DNA of 64,000 bases, taken from Chthonomonas calidirosea T49. Its GTDB lineage: Bacteria; Armatimonadota; Chthonomonadetes; Chthonomonadales; Chthonomonadaceae. A program made the translations under genes and the position numbers. A model generated the notes under the pieces. The model searched no databases. It had not been told where the DNA came from and saw only the letters and a program-made list of their open reading frames with translations. The stretch is from positions 1,052,430 through 1,116,429 of the forward strand of contig NC_021487.1 of assembly GCF_000427095.1 (NCBI RefSeq), read 5' to 3'. Below are positions 53,175 through 62,058 of this stretch, in pieces; within the stretch, counting starts at the first letter, position 1; each line of letters begins with the position of its first letter.

Positions 53175-53876
53175 ATGCTGTTGCAAGCCGAGCATATCAG
53201 TCTAAGTTACGGTGATGGAGATCGCGTTGCCTACGCCGTACGCGATATTTCGTTGGTCATTCCAGAAACCGGATTCTTCGGCGTGATGGGGCCTTCGGGC
53301 TCCGGAAAAAGCTCGCTGCTCTATCTCTTAAGCGGGCTGAAACGGCCGGTGGCGGGAAAAGTGCTCTACAAAGGCACCGACCTCTACGCGCTTTCGGAGC
53401 GAGAGCGCGTTCGGCTACGGCGAGAGAAGTTCGGGTTTGTGTTTCAGTATCCCTACCTTATCAACTACCTTACCGTTCATGAAAACCTGCTTGTGGCCGC
53501 CGCGTCGGCGGATCGGGATGCTGCCCAAAAGGCTGACAAGCTGCTGCAACAGCTGCACATTGCGCATCTACGCAACAGCTTTCCGACCCACCTCTCGGGT
53601 GGAGAACGCCAACGTTTGGCCGTTGCTCGTGCCATGATGCAGGAGCCGGAGGTGATCTTCGCCGATGAACCGACAGCCGCGCTCGACCATAGCAACGGTC
53701 GCGCCGTCATCGATCTGCTGCTGGCCTATCGAGATCGGGGCGCCGTCATCGTGGTGAGCCACGATCCCCTGATGCTCCAAGGAGCCGATCGCATCTACTA
53801 TCTGCTCGACGGCTGCTTAGAGAAGGTAGAGGAGGGCTCGGCTGCGGCTCAACCCCTGCGGACGATCTTGCCGTAA
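53175..53876 (+). CDS. ABC transporter ATPase, LolD/MacB type
   Basis: A 233-residue ATPase of the LolD/MacB/DevA class that drives membrane-extruding or macrolide-type exporters. It shows Walker A GPSGSGKSSLLYLLSGL, FGFVFQYPYLINYLTVHENL, signature LSGGERQRLAVARAM, Walker B VIFADEPTAALDHSNG and VVSHDPLM. A typical FtsX/MacB-type permease should accompany it, but none is adjacent. It is 15 bases after the CUT1 ATPase and 60 bases before the tpx ATG. GAAAGG precedes the ATG. Confidence 0.88.
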   Translation: MLLQAEHISLSYGDGDRVAYAVRDISLVIPETGFFGVMGPSGSGKSSLLYLLSGLKRPVAGKVLYKGTDLYALSERERVRLRREKFGFVFQYPYLINYLTVHENLLVAAASADRDAAQKADKLLQQLHIAHLRNSFPTHLSGGERQRLAVARAMMQEPEVIFADEPTAALDHSNGRAVIDLLLAYRDRGAVIVVSHDPLMLQGADRIYYLLDGCLEKVEEGSAAAQPLRTILP

Positions 53877-53936
53877 AAAGCGGCTTTGAAAAGCGCCCCT
53901 CTGTGCAACGCTATCTATCAGAAGGAGATAAAAACC

Positions 53937-54455
53937 ATGTCACATCGAACCGTCAACTTCAAGGGCAACCCTGTGCCTCTCGAAGGCCCCGAACTGAAAC
54001 CGGGCGACACCGCCCCCAACTTCCGTCTGCAACAGAACGCTGCCGACGGGCTCGGCGACGCCACACTGGACGACTTTGCTGGAAAGACCCTGCTGATCTC
54101 CGTCGTTCCCTCCCTGGACACCTCGGTGTGCGCGCAGCAAACGCGCACCTTCAACCAAAAAGCCGCGCAGCTCCCCGACAACGTCGCCGTCCTTACCGTC
54201 AGCATGGACTTGCCCTTCGCGCAAGCGCGCTTCTGCGGTACCGAACATATTGACCGGATCAAAGTGCTATCCGACCATAGAACGGCCGATTTTGGCCGAG
54301 CCTACGGCCTCCTCATCGCCGAAGGGCCGTTGCAACGGATTCTGGCCCGTGCCGTCTTCGTGGTCGGCCCCGATCGCAAGATTAAGTACGTAGAGTATGT
54401 CCCCGAGATAACCCAAGAGCCTAACTACGACGCCGCCCTCGCCGCGGTGGCCTAA
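53937..54455 (+). CDS. tpx: Thiol peroxidase (Tpx-type peroxiredoxin)
   Basis: A 172-residue atypical 2-Cys peroxiredoxin reducing hydroperoxides with thioredoxin. The peroxidatic Cys65 lies in PSLDTSVCAQQT (catalytic T-x-x-C) and the resolving Cys100 in FAQARFCGTEH. The start MSHRTVNFKGNPVPLEG and the AYGLLIAEGPLQRILARAVF segment are typical. The ATG at 53937 has a perfect AAGGAG nine bases upstream, so the longer frame from 53886 is rejected. It lies between ABC ATPase and M48 peptidase genes, all co-directional. Confidence 0.95.
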   Translation: MSHRTVNFKGNPVPLEGPELKPGDTAPNFRLQQNAADGLGDATLDDFAGKTLLISVVPSLDTSVCAQQTRTFNQKAAQLPDNVAVLTVSMDLPFAQARFCGTEHIDRIKVLSDHRTADFGRAYGLLIAEGPLQRILARAVFVVGPDRKIKYVEYVPEITQEPNYDAALAAVA

Positions 54456-54469
54456 AGGTAGGCTCGTTT

Positions 54470-55729
54470 ATGCGGCAAGCAGCACGAACAGCCTGCATCG
54501 CTCTTTTAGGGCTTGTGCTGCTTGCCGTGCCCATCGTCCTGTTGGCGGCACCCACTCCCGCCGTCGCATTTCATATTCCCCAGCGCGCCATCACCTACCA
54601 ACGCCTCGGATATGCCTTGGGCTTCTTTGGCATCTTTTGGCACGGGCTGGGGCTCTGGCTCATCCTGCACTTCGGCATTGCGGCACAACTTCGGTGTTTG
54701 GCCTATCGTCTCACAACACGCCAACCGAATTCGGAGAAACCGCCCCCGTTGCGCGCGCTGGCACTGTTTTATGTCGCCTTCTCGCTGCTGTTTCTCCTCT
54801 GGCAAATGCCTCTGGGGATGGCAGGCCTTTTACTGGAAAAACAGTTCGGGTTTGCACGTGAGGGTTGGGGCAGATGGCTGGAGGATACCGCCCTATCCTG
54901 GGTGCTCTCGTTGCCGCTTATTCTCGTTCTATGGCTTGGTTACGTCGTCTACTTTCGCAGCCCACAGCGCTGGTGGCTTTGGCTCTGGGCGGCGCTTACC
55001 CCGCTCATCCTCTTTAACAACGTCATACAGCCCATCTTTATCGCGCCCCTGTTCAATCGCTATCGCCCCCTTCCTCCGGGGCCGCTTCGTCAAGCCATTG
55101 AAAACCTGGCAGCGAAAGCCCACATCCGTCATGCAGTCATTCTCGTTGAGAACACCAGCCGCCGAACAACCCACGTCAACGCCTACGTCACCGGCATTGG
55201 CCCCACCACCCGTATTGTCATTGACGACACCGCCCTAAAAACGCTCCCACCCGATCAGCTGCTTGTGATGGTAGCTCATGAAATGGGGCACTACGTGGAG
55301 AAACATGTTTGGATCATAACTCTTAGTAACATTTTGGGAGCCGGCGTGCTGCTCTGGGTTTTGTCCAAGGCGTTCCCCACCCTGCTACAGCGCTTCGCCA
55401 GAAAATGGGGCATCGAGAGCCCAGCCGATCTCGCCGCACTTCCGGCGCTGTTTCTCTGCCTCTACGTGCTGCTTCAAATCCAAATGCCGCTGGCCAACCT
55501 CGAATCGCGCTATCTTGAGCATCGCGCCGACGCCTTTGCGCTTCGCTTAACCCATCTCAATCGGGCGATGGCACAGCTTTTTATCGGCTTTGCCGAACGC
55601 GACTATGAAGATCCCAACCCACCAGCCCTCATTCAGTGGTGGTACGGCACGCATCCTTCCTTGCGTTCAAGGGTTCAGTTTGCCCTGAGCTACCACCCCT
55701 GGCGGCATGGAGCCGCCCGATACCGGTAG
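54470..55729 (+). CDS. M48-family membrane zinc peptidase (Ste24/CAAX-type)
   Basis: A 419-residue integral membrane metallopeptidase of the M48 family (Ste24-like). A first hydrophobic segment (8-28) and further helices around 45-65, 100-120, 145-165 and 175-195 precede the zinc motif HEMGH at about 267-271 (VMVAHEMGHYVEKHVW). The third ligand Glu is expected in NLESRYLEHRADAFALR. It probably degrades or processes membrane proteins. Its last 63 bases overlap the 3' end of the convergent gene at 55667, and the final residues (SYHPWRHGAARYR) are read from that shared DNA. Confidence 0.9.
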   Translation: MRQAARTACIALLGLVLLAVPIVLLAAPTPAVAFHIPQRAITYQRLGYALGFFGIFWHGLGLWLILHFGIAAQLRCLAYRLTTRQPNSEKPPPLRALALFYVAFSLLFLLWQMPLGMAGLLLEKQFGFAREGWGRWLEDTALSWVLSLPLILVLWLGYVVYFRSPQRWWLWLWAALTPLILFNNVIQPIFIAPLFNRYRPLPPGPLRQAIENLAAKAHIRHAVILVENTSRRTTHVNAYVTGIGPTTRIVIDDTALKTLPPDQLLVMVAHEMGHYVEKHVWIITLSNILGAGVLLWVLSKAFPTLLQRFARKWGIESPADLAALPALFLCLYVLLQIQMPLANLESRYLEHRADAFALRLTHLNRAMAQLFIGFAERDYEDPNPPALIQWWYGTHPSLRSRVQFALSYHPWRHGAARYR

Positions 55730-57385
55730 ATAGTTCCAGTCCTGCAGCGCCGTCATGCTGCCGGCAACCACCTTGATCGGTTGCTGTATAGCGTTCTGCC
55801 AAGCCCCCTTTTGGATACCGTTATGCAAACGCACATAGTCCGCCCACTGAAAACCATCGGAGACGCTAAAAGGACTTAAGTAGGGTTGTACCTGCAGCAA
55901 ATGTACCTCATATCTGCCCGGGTACAGCCCCTGAAGGAACCATCGTCCATCCTTATCCAGAGGCAGCCACACCTCATCTTCCTGCCCTTTCACCGCCCCC
56001 TCCACACAGGTAAGCGCGATCTTCGCGATACCCAACGCCAACGGAGCTCCCTCCACAAGCACACGGCCGGTAAGCCCTCCACCGAGTTCGCCATCGGGTA
56101 CCGTAAGATGAATGCACTGCCCAGGAGGAACGGGGTTGGCCAGAGGCGGTGGCATATCGAGATAGAGCTCCATCCAGACCGCGAGGCGCTCACCAGCGGG
56201 CGACCACTGTGATGGCATGATAAAAATCACCGGCTCGTGATCCCAAAAGTCAAAACGGCTCTGCCATACCAGTGGGGCTCTATCGTCAGACGCTCGCATG
56301 AGCTTTATCGTGAGCCTTGTGGGCATAAGGCCATAGCGGCCTAAGGTTGGCGTCAAGGTACAATCGAGCTGCGAGAGGTTCATCCCGCCTATGGGCGCAA
56401 CGAAATGCCCAGAGGTGTAGGGCGAAAGGATCAGATGGTTTGGAAGATGAAGTGGGCCGGGGTCGGGCACAAAAGGCGGGAAGAGCTTGCGCAAAGCGGC
56501 GGCCTGTGTTCGTGTGAGACAGAGGAGATTCGGCAGACTGCCGAACCTGCCCAGTTGATCGTTCGGCAGGAGACGCGCAGAAAGCAGCCCATAGATGTGC
56601 GTGGCTATCGGCAACGGAACATGGGATATCCGGAACGGGACTCTCTGGACAGGCGGCGGCTGTGGAAGAGGTTGCGGATGGGGGCTAAGTTGGCTTAAAG
56701 TCGGATAGAGACGCGACTCGTAGCGCTCGGCAAACTTCTCCTCTTGCGAAAGGGAAGAGAGCACCAAGGTGCCGGCAAAGTAGGTAAGCAGCCGCGCAGA
56801 GGGCGACGGAGCCGGTAACTCGAAAAGCGCTCCGATTCCTCCTGGGAAGCGAAAATTACTAAGATAGCTCCCCACTAACTCCTTGCCGGTGTCGTCCTTG
56901 GCGTAAACCTTTGAGTGAGCATCTATATTAATGTCGTGCAGATCGTGCTGCACCGACATCACCTGGAGGCTCACGATGAGTTTTGCAGCGGGTAAGTGCA
57001 CTATGGGCGCCACATTGCCGAACAGATGCGCTCGCCCACAGAGCACCTGTCGCACGGAAACCAGGTAACCGCCACAATCCTCCGCCAGATTGGCCACATA
57101 GAGCGGGGCAGAAACTGGGGGCGGCAGGTGAAGGGGATCGATGTAGAGCACGTGGGTATCGCGCGGGTCCGCCTGTAGGGTATCAAACCGAGGCGGTACC
57201 AGATAGTCCTTTCTCATGCCGCTCTGTGTTGGAGGCGCCGTTCGATTCGGGGCATGCCCGGCTAGCAGCCAAACGAAAAGCCCCCCAATCAAAACGGACA
57301 GAGCGGCCTTTTTTCCGATACGCTGCAGCCTCTCGGCGGGCCACCCTCTTCCCTTTGTTGATTGGGGACTATTCGCCTCTTGCAT
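55667..57385 (-). CDS. Unknown membrane-anchored protein
   Basis: A 572-residue protein I do not recognise. A basic N-terminus is followed by one hydrophobic helix (about 27-46), then a long extracytoplasmic region rich in Pro and Leu with many beta-strand-like stretches. A Pro-rich segment (PHPQPLPQPPPVQRVP) occurs at about 230-245. Near the C-terminus a segment with GRVLVEGAPLALGIAKIALT and GRWFLQGLYPGRYEVHLL resembles a carboxypeptidase-regulatory-like or prealbumin-like beta domain. It starts 6 bases after the tyrS stop, so it is co-transcribed with it, and overlaps the M48 gene end by 63 bases. Confidence 0.65.
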   Translation of the reverse strand: MQEANSPQSTKGRGWPAERLQRIGKKAALSVLIGGLFVWLLAGHAPNRTAPPTQSGMRKDYLVPPRFDTLQADPRDTHVLYIDPLHLPPPVSAPLYVANLAEDCGGYLVSVRQVLCGRAHLFGNVAPIVHLPAAKLIVSLQVMSVQHDLHDINIDAHSKVYAKDDTGKELVGSYLSNFRFPGGIGALFELPAPSPSARLLTYFAGTLVLSSLSQEEKFAERYESRLYPTLSQLSPHPQPLPQPPPVQRVPFRISHVPLPIATHIYGLLSARLLPNDQLGRFGSLPNLLCLTRTQAAALRKLFPPFVPDPGPLHLPNHLILSPYTSGHFVAPIGGMNLSQLDCTLTPTLGRYGLMPTRLTIKLMRASDDRAPLVWQSRFDFWDHEPVIFIMPSQWSPAGERLAVWMELYLDMPPPLANPVPPGQCIHLTVPDGELGGGLTGRVLVEGAPLALGIAKIALTCVEGAVKGQEDEVWLPLDKDGRWFLQGLYPGRYEVHLLQVQPYLSPFSVSDGFQWADYVRLHNGIQKGAWQNAIQQPIKVVAGSMTALQDWNYLPVSGGSMPPGVVAQGKLNP

Positions 57386-57391
57386 TCTGTT

Positions 57392-58653
57392 CTACCCTGT
57401 TCGTATACGCACGAAGCGCCGTGCTCCCACGCGCAGCAGTCTACCCTCCAGCGCTGCCAGGTCGAACTCGGCACTTGCATCCTGCACGCGCTTACCGTCG
57501 AGTTCCACCCCACCCTGTTCAATGAGACGGCGGGCTTCGTTATTGCTTTTCGCCAGGCCGGCTGCCACCAGCAGTCGGCATATCCAGATACGCCCCTCGC
57601 GGGCATGTTCCGGCCCGATCGCCACTTCGGGCACTTCCGTGGGCAGCTCTCCCGCCGCATGCACGCGGTTCCACTCTACATCGGCCTCCTCTGCCGCCTT
57701 CGCCCCATGATAGATCGTCACGATCTCGCGGGCTAGCCGCCGTTTAACGTCCTTTGGATTCACCTCTCCTTTCGACGCCCGCTGCAACAACTCCTCTATC
57801 TCTTCAAGAGGAACATCGGTACAGAGCACAAAATAGTCGCGCATCATCGCATCGGAAATAGACATTAGCTTTCCATACATATCGAGGGGCGGCTCCGTTA
57901 TCCCCACGTAGTTCCCCAGCGACTTGCTCATCTTTTTCACGCCGTCCAGCCCCACAAGCAGGGGCATGAAGAGGGCTACCTGGGGCTCTTGTCCCATCTC
58001 CCGTTGGAGGTCGCGACCGGCCAAAATATTGAACGTCTGGTCGAGCCCGCCCATTTCGATATCGGCTTTGATCACCACCGAGTCGTACGCCTGTGCCAAA
58101 GGATAGAGCAGCTCGTGCAGGCCTATCGGCAGGCCTTGAGCGTAGCGATTGGCAAAATCCTCTCGCTGTAAAACTTGCGCCACCGTCATCTTCGCTGCGA
58201 GGTGCACGACATCGGCAAAGGTAAGTCGCCCCAGCCACTCGCTATTGAAGCGCACCTCCGTCCGCTCGCGATCCAGAATGCGCGTCAGCTGCTCCACATA
58301 GGTGCGGGCGTTGGCCGCTATCTCCTCCTGCGAGAGCATGGGTCGGGTGGTCGATCGGCCTGAGGGGTCTCCTATCAGCGCGGTATAATCTCCCACGATG
58401 ATCACCACCTGATGCCCAAGGTCCTGAAACTGCCTCAGCTTTCTCAAGACGACGGCGAAACCGAGATGGATATCCGGCGCCGTGGGGTCTAATCCCAACT
58501 TAATGCGCAGGGGTCGGTTCTCTTGTCGCGCCTTCCACAGCTTCTCCTCCAGCCCCCCTCCGGGATGACCCCGGCCGTGCCTCTTTTCAAGCGCTCGGCC
58601 TGTTGTAAAATATCGCTTGGTATGGTTGTTGTGGTCTCCAAAAGCTCCTCCAA
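57392..58653 (-). CDS. tyrS: Tyrosyl-tRNA synthetase with apparent frameshift near the N-terminus
   Basis: Charges tRNA-Tyr. The long in-frame part from about 58560 to 57392 has KLGLDPTAPDIHLGFAVVL, GDYTALIGDPSGRS, AYDSVVIKADIEMGG, KKMSKSLGNYVG and a C-terminal S4 domain (GVELDGKRVQD). The N-terminal 30 or so residues are found only in another frame: LQQAERLKRGTAGVIPEGG continues exactly into LEEKLWKARQ if one G is added to the six-G run (C-run 58553-58558 on the plus strand). The coordinates include this part from a TTG at 58653; the true start is uncertain. The HIGH motif reads HLGF, with the second His replaced by Phe. An alternative ATG at 58726 in the C-terminal frame yields residues unlike TyrS. 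Confidence 0.85.
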
Positions 58654-58936
58654 CAGCTATGTTTTGCGTTAACAGAGAGTCTACCCCATGTTGGAGCCTA
58701 GTGTTTGTCGCCACAGCGCGATACATCGCCAACGAGCAAACGCTCCTTTCGCCCCCTCTCAAATCATCCGTTTCGCATCTCTGACCCCGTTTTTCTCTTG
58801 CCGATGAGTGCCTTCTACCCATTTCTCCCATAGCAAGGAGCGAGCGCAAGCAAGTCGTTCTTTGTGATATGGCAATGGTCTCTGCCAGCTGCTTTTTACG
58901 ACCACTCATCTCCCCAAAAAATTTCTTGCAAAGCCC
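58654..58936. other. Intergenic spacer upstream of tyrS, no clear element
   Basis: A 283-base stretch between tyrS (minus) and the unknown gene at 59023 (plus). It is open in the tyrS C-terminal frame up to 58909 but shows no TyrS-like residues. I find no T-box sequence, no terminator and no convincing minus-strand promoter. Confidence 0.4.
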
Positions 58937-58965
58937 TTGAAGACTCCTCGCAGCTTTGCTACAAT
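58937..58965 (+). promoter_or_regulatory. Sigma70-type promoter for the 59023 gene
   Basis: TTGAAG at 58937-58942, a 17-base spacer, and TACAAT at 58960-58965. The ATG at 59023 follows after about 50 bases of leader with an AAGGAGGTGG ribosome site. Confidence 0.6.
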
Positions 58966-59022
58966 GGTGTTGTACAACGCCATGTTGTTACGTGTCTTTT
59001 ACGTAGCAAGGAGGTGGCAACT

Positions 59023-60678
59023 ATGGAGGAACGTTTTTCGCCTTTGTTCGAGGGAACCGCACAGGCTAGAGTGTTTTGTAAACTCTACGCTCAGGCCAAT
59101 CGGCTGGCGTTGTTGGCTGAACGGATCGCTAAGAAGCAAGGGGATAACTTTTCTTCATATAGTAGCCTGGCAGGCGGAGCGGTACAGAGGATACCCCTCC
59201 TTCTTCCTCCTGAGTATGAGGCGGGACAATTTCTCTCCCTGATGCCTTCGATTGGCTATGTGTTAGGGATGAGCTTGGAGCTTGGCCGTTTTTGTTGGAA
59301 AGCACGTGCCTGTTGGCAGGTGTTGTGTCAGGAGACGAGCCGAGAGCGGTGGGCAAGGACTCTAGTCTATTTGCAGGAATTGATTGAAGAGGCAACTTAC
59401 GATTTTCAGCCGATGCTCTACGAGAGTACCGAGAGTTTCGAGCCGATTTTTTTCGATTGCGAATGGTACCGTTTTTTGGATCCTATCGTGAACTCGGCAC
59501 TAAAGAGCCGCGGAGAGGAGCGGCAGTCCAGCTTGTTATGGACGGAGGCCATGGGGGAGGAGCCCGAAATCGAGGGGCTGAAGGAGCACCTCTCGGGTTT
59601 AGGCCTGACGGAGCGCGCTGTTTGGTGGTGGTTGCATTCGCACCAGGCGCTACAACGAGTAGGCCATCGTTTCTTGTATGTGTTAGAAAGTTTATGGAAG
59701 GCGCGTACGCTGCGGGGGATATGGGTTCATTTGGCCGATCTGGTGTCCGAGCTGTTTGCGCTCAGAGGAGCGGTCTATGAAGCGTCATGTGTGCCCATCA
59801 TCGCGCTAGAACGCCAGGTGCAGGCAGAGAGAAAGAAGCGGGCCGAGCAGTTTTGGCAGCGGGTGGAAGCTCTGGGGCTTCCAGTGCTCCCCCCTCCCTT
59901 TGGTGAGGCGGCTTTGGAGGAGGAGGCAACGCATTTGACCCCGCGACAACACAAGCCGATTTCTCTCGAGCCCTATCAACCGGAGCGGGTATTTGAGGAC
60001 AAGAGTTGTGTTACGAGTTTGAAATTAGATTACAAGTTGGTCAAGCGTTTGTATCGGCGGTTGCATCCATTGTTTAGCGATCAGAAGCTGGCAAGAGAAG
60101 CGGAAGGTCAGGTGCGGGTCAAGGGTTTGAGTTATCAGGAAGTAGACTATAGTTTATGTTGCATGGTTCGTTTTTATGAACACAGCAGTGCGATTTTGAA
60201 GTTACTGGAGGGGTTATCTGCGACGGGAAGTGATGAAGAGCTAGAGAGCTTCAAGTGGAGCTTATCGGGGCACGCTAGTGAGATAGGCCTCGAAGCAAAG
60301 GTCTTATTTACTCAGGATGACTGGTTTACCTTGGGAGTTCACCTGTATAAAACGGGGCGGCTTTGTTGGAAGGTAGGGATAGAAGAGTGTGGAAGGGTTT
60401 TACAGGAAGCGTTTGGGTCGCCTCAGGAAGTATTGTGGGACGCCCCCAAGCGTGTCCGTTTTACGCGGTGGTTAGCGGATAAGAAGTATTTGACAGTGTT
60501 ATATCCACGCGCTCTAGAGGAGCTAGAGCTTCTTTGTGGTCAGTACCGAAAGATTTTTGAGGGGCTTATCAATCGCGAAGGCGGGAGTGTAGAGGGGGAT
60601 ACAGTTCTGATGTGCGCCCTGTACAGTCTTAGTGGCGCTCTAGGCAGTATTGGAAAACGCTTTCGACTTACCCATTAA
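59023..60678 (+). CDS. Unknown large helical protein with internal duplication
   Basis: A 551-residue soluble-looking protein, alpha-helical and rich in Trp, Cys, Arg and Leu, with no signal peptide or membrane helix. I do not recognise a family. The halves look related: LELGRFCWKARACW (first) beside YKTGRLCWKVGIEEC (second), and the segment GLTERAVWWWLHSHQALQRV beside GLSYQEVDYSLCCMVRFYEH, pointing to an internal duplication. The ATG at 59023 has a near-perfect ribosome site. Codon choice is unusual for the window (many TTG, GGG and AGG), a sign of different origin. It is followed by an RHS fragment, so an immunity or accessory role is possible but unproven. Confidence 0.7.
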   Translation: MEERFSPLFEGTAQARVFCKLYAQANRLALLAERIAKKQGDNFSSYSSLAGGAVQRIPLLLPPEYEAGQFLSLMPSIGYVLGMSLELGRFCWKARACWQVLCQETSRERWARTLVYLQELIEEATYDFQPMLYESTESFEPIFFDCEWYRFLDPIVNSALKSRGEERQSSLLWTEAMGEEPEIEGLKEHLSGLGLTERAVWWWLHSHQALQRVGHRFLYVLESLWKARTLRGIWVHLADLVSELFALRGAVYEASCVPIIALERQVQAERKKRAEQFWQRVEALGLPVLPPPFGEAALEEEATHLTPRQHKPISLEPYQPERVFEDKSCVTSLKLDYKLVKRLYRRLHPLFSDQKLAREAEGQVRVKGLSYQEVDYSLCCMVRFYEHSSAILKLLEGLSATGSDEELESFKWSLSGHASEIGLEAKVLFTQDDWFTLGVHLYKTGRLCWKVGIEECGRVLQEAFGSPQEVLWDAPKRVRFTRWLADKKYLTVLYPRALEELELLCGQYRKIFEGLINREGGSVEGDTVLMCALYSLSGALGSIGKRFRLTH

Positions 60679-60689
60679 GTGACACGGAT

Positions 60690-60921
60690 TGGGAGAGGGG
60701 GTTAAGCTTGCGAGGTCATCAGTACTACGATGTGGCTGCTGGCAGGTTCTTAACCCGCGACCCGATAGGGTACGTCGGAGGCATTAACCTTTATGCCATC
60801 CGATGAAGGCGAGCCAGTGTTTCACATGCCAAGAACACCTAGTGGAATTGGTGGGGCTATCGGCCTTATTGACTTGATGCTAGGAACCTTCGGAATATCT
60901 TGTCCAAAAAAGGAGACTTAA
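60690..60921 (+). pseudogene. Decayed RHS-repeat C-terminal core fragment
   Basis: In one frame the bases read LSLRGHQYYDVAAGRFLTRD followed by PIGYVGGINLYA, then a stop at 60804-60806. This is the RHS/YD-repeat-associated core signature that normally precedes the variable C-terminal toxin tip. There is no start codon or upstream RHS body; the unknown gene ends 12 bases earlier. After the stop a neighbouring frame continues DEGEPVFHMPRTPSGIGGAI to a TAA at 60919-60921 and may be the remains of the tip after a frameshift. It is a remnant, not a working gene. Confidence 0.75.
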
Positions 60922-60939
60922 GCGAGGTAAAATAGGTAC

Positions 60940-62058
60940 ATGCAGACCCAAAACAAATCTATTCTCAGGAACGATACCGAGCCGTTTCATCCGCCTTATG
61001 TGCTGCGCGACTGGCGTACGCTTAGCATTGGCTGTGGAACCGTTGGCGTGGTGATCTTGTGGGCCTTTCTCGGCTGTATCTTTCTTCTGCTTGGGTTTGT
61101 CAACGTAATAAGCTTTTTCGAGCCGAATATGCTCGGTATCCGGATCTACACGTTCGGGATGCTGTTGTTCCTTTTAGCGTTCGTTTGGCCTAGAATGGTG
61201 GGCTACCGTTGCTTTCATACCGACGGGATCGTGGTGTTTAATGGTCTCAAAAAGCGGCGTCTCCCCTATGCCGAGGTATCACGGGTGGCCGTTCAAACGG
61301 TGACCCGCTATACAACCGGCGGAGGGGCGAGGCGCATCCCAGACACCTTTCTTATCTACGGACCAGACGGCACCGAGTTCACTTGCATTTGGCCGATAGA
61401 CCCCAACCGTGAAGAGATCATCGCGTTTGTCTTATCTTGTTTGCCGGAAAGGGTTCGGAACTGCTTAGATACGAGCTCTCAAGAGGCAGCAAAGCCGGAA
61501 GCAACCCAAAGCACCCCAGCGGCTAATGAGGTTCCACTCGCTGACGAAGGATCGGATTTTGAGAAAGAGAGTATGATCTCGAGCAAGGGGCGTTTTTCGA
61601 TGAAGCAAAGAATCAAACTGATGGTGATAGGTCTTGTTGTACTGTTAGTACTAACTATAGGCATGATGCCATCTCTAATACAAGGCTACAGTCATCGTTT
61701 AGAAGAGGTCAACCAAGCCCTACAGCACGGCGTACGGGTGCAGGGGCAAGTGACCCAGGTGGAGTGGACGCGCCATTCAGGGGATTGGGTGCACTATGTG
61801 TTTCAAGTGAACGGTTCCGAATATACCGGTAAGAGCCCTTTGGGCGCAATGGCCTCTCCAGCAGTAGGTCAATCAATCCCGATCGTCTATCTCCCATCGA
61901 ACCCGCACATCAATACCCTAGCCAATGGAGTGGAGGCGGATTGGTTGCAGAGCCTGATACGGGCATTACGGTTGGTGCAAGTGCTGGAGGTCCCGTTGGG
62001 AGTTTTAGCTGTCGGTTATCTGCGCTATTTGGGGAAGCGTTATGTCCGAGGCAAGTAG
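60940..62058 (+). CDS. Membrane protein with PH-like and DUF3592-like domains
   Basis: A 372-residue protein. Two helices at about 31-53 and 68-85 are followed by a bacterial-PH-like domain (about 90-165: DGIVVFNGLKKRRLPYAEVS, GPDGTEFTCIWPID). A polar linker (170-220) leads to another helix (about 228-248) and a DUF3592-like domain (ALQHGVRVQGQVTQVEW, HYVFQVNGSEYTGKSPLG, VGQSIPIVYLPSNP), with a final short helix. DUF3592 often lies beside phage-like or polymorphic toxin immunity loci, but its function is not known. It overlaps the next gene by 17 bases. Confidence 0.65.
   Translation: MQTQNKSILRNDTEPFHPPYVLRDWRTLSIGCGTVGVVILWAFLGCIFLLLGFVNVISFFEPNMLGIRIYTFGMLLFLLAFVWPRMVGYRCFHTDGIVVFNGLKKRRLPYAEVSRVAVQTVTRYTTGGGARRIPDTFLIYGPDGTEFTCIWPIDPNREEIIAFVLSCLPERVRNCLDTSSQEAAKPEATQSTPAANEVPLADEGSDFEKESMISSKGRFSMKQRIKLMVIGLVVLLVLTIGMMPSLIQGYSHRLEEVNQALQHGVRVQGQVTQVEWTRHSGDWVHYVFQVNGSEYTGKSPLGAMASPAVGQSIPIVYLPSNPHINTLANGVEADWLQSLIRALRLVQVLEVPLGVLAVGYLRYLGKRYVRGK

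Noticed and set aside
58654..58909. N-terminal extension of tyrS to 58909 or 58726
   Set aside because: The residues in this frame do not resemble TyrS, while the true N-terminus is visible in another frame behind the G-run.
60690..60806. Intact small RHS gene
   Set aside because: There is no start codon or ribosome site for this frame, and it covers only the last conserved core; it is better treated as a remnant.
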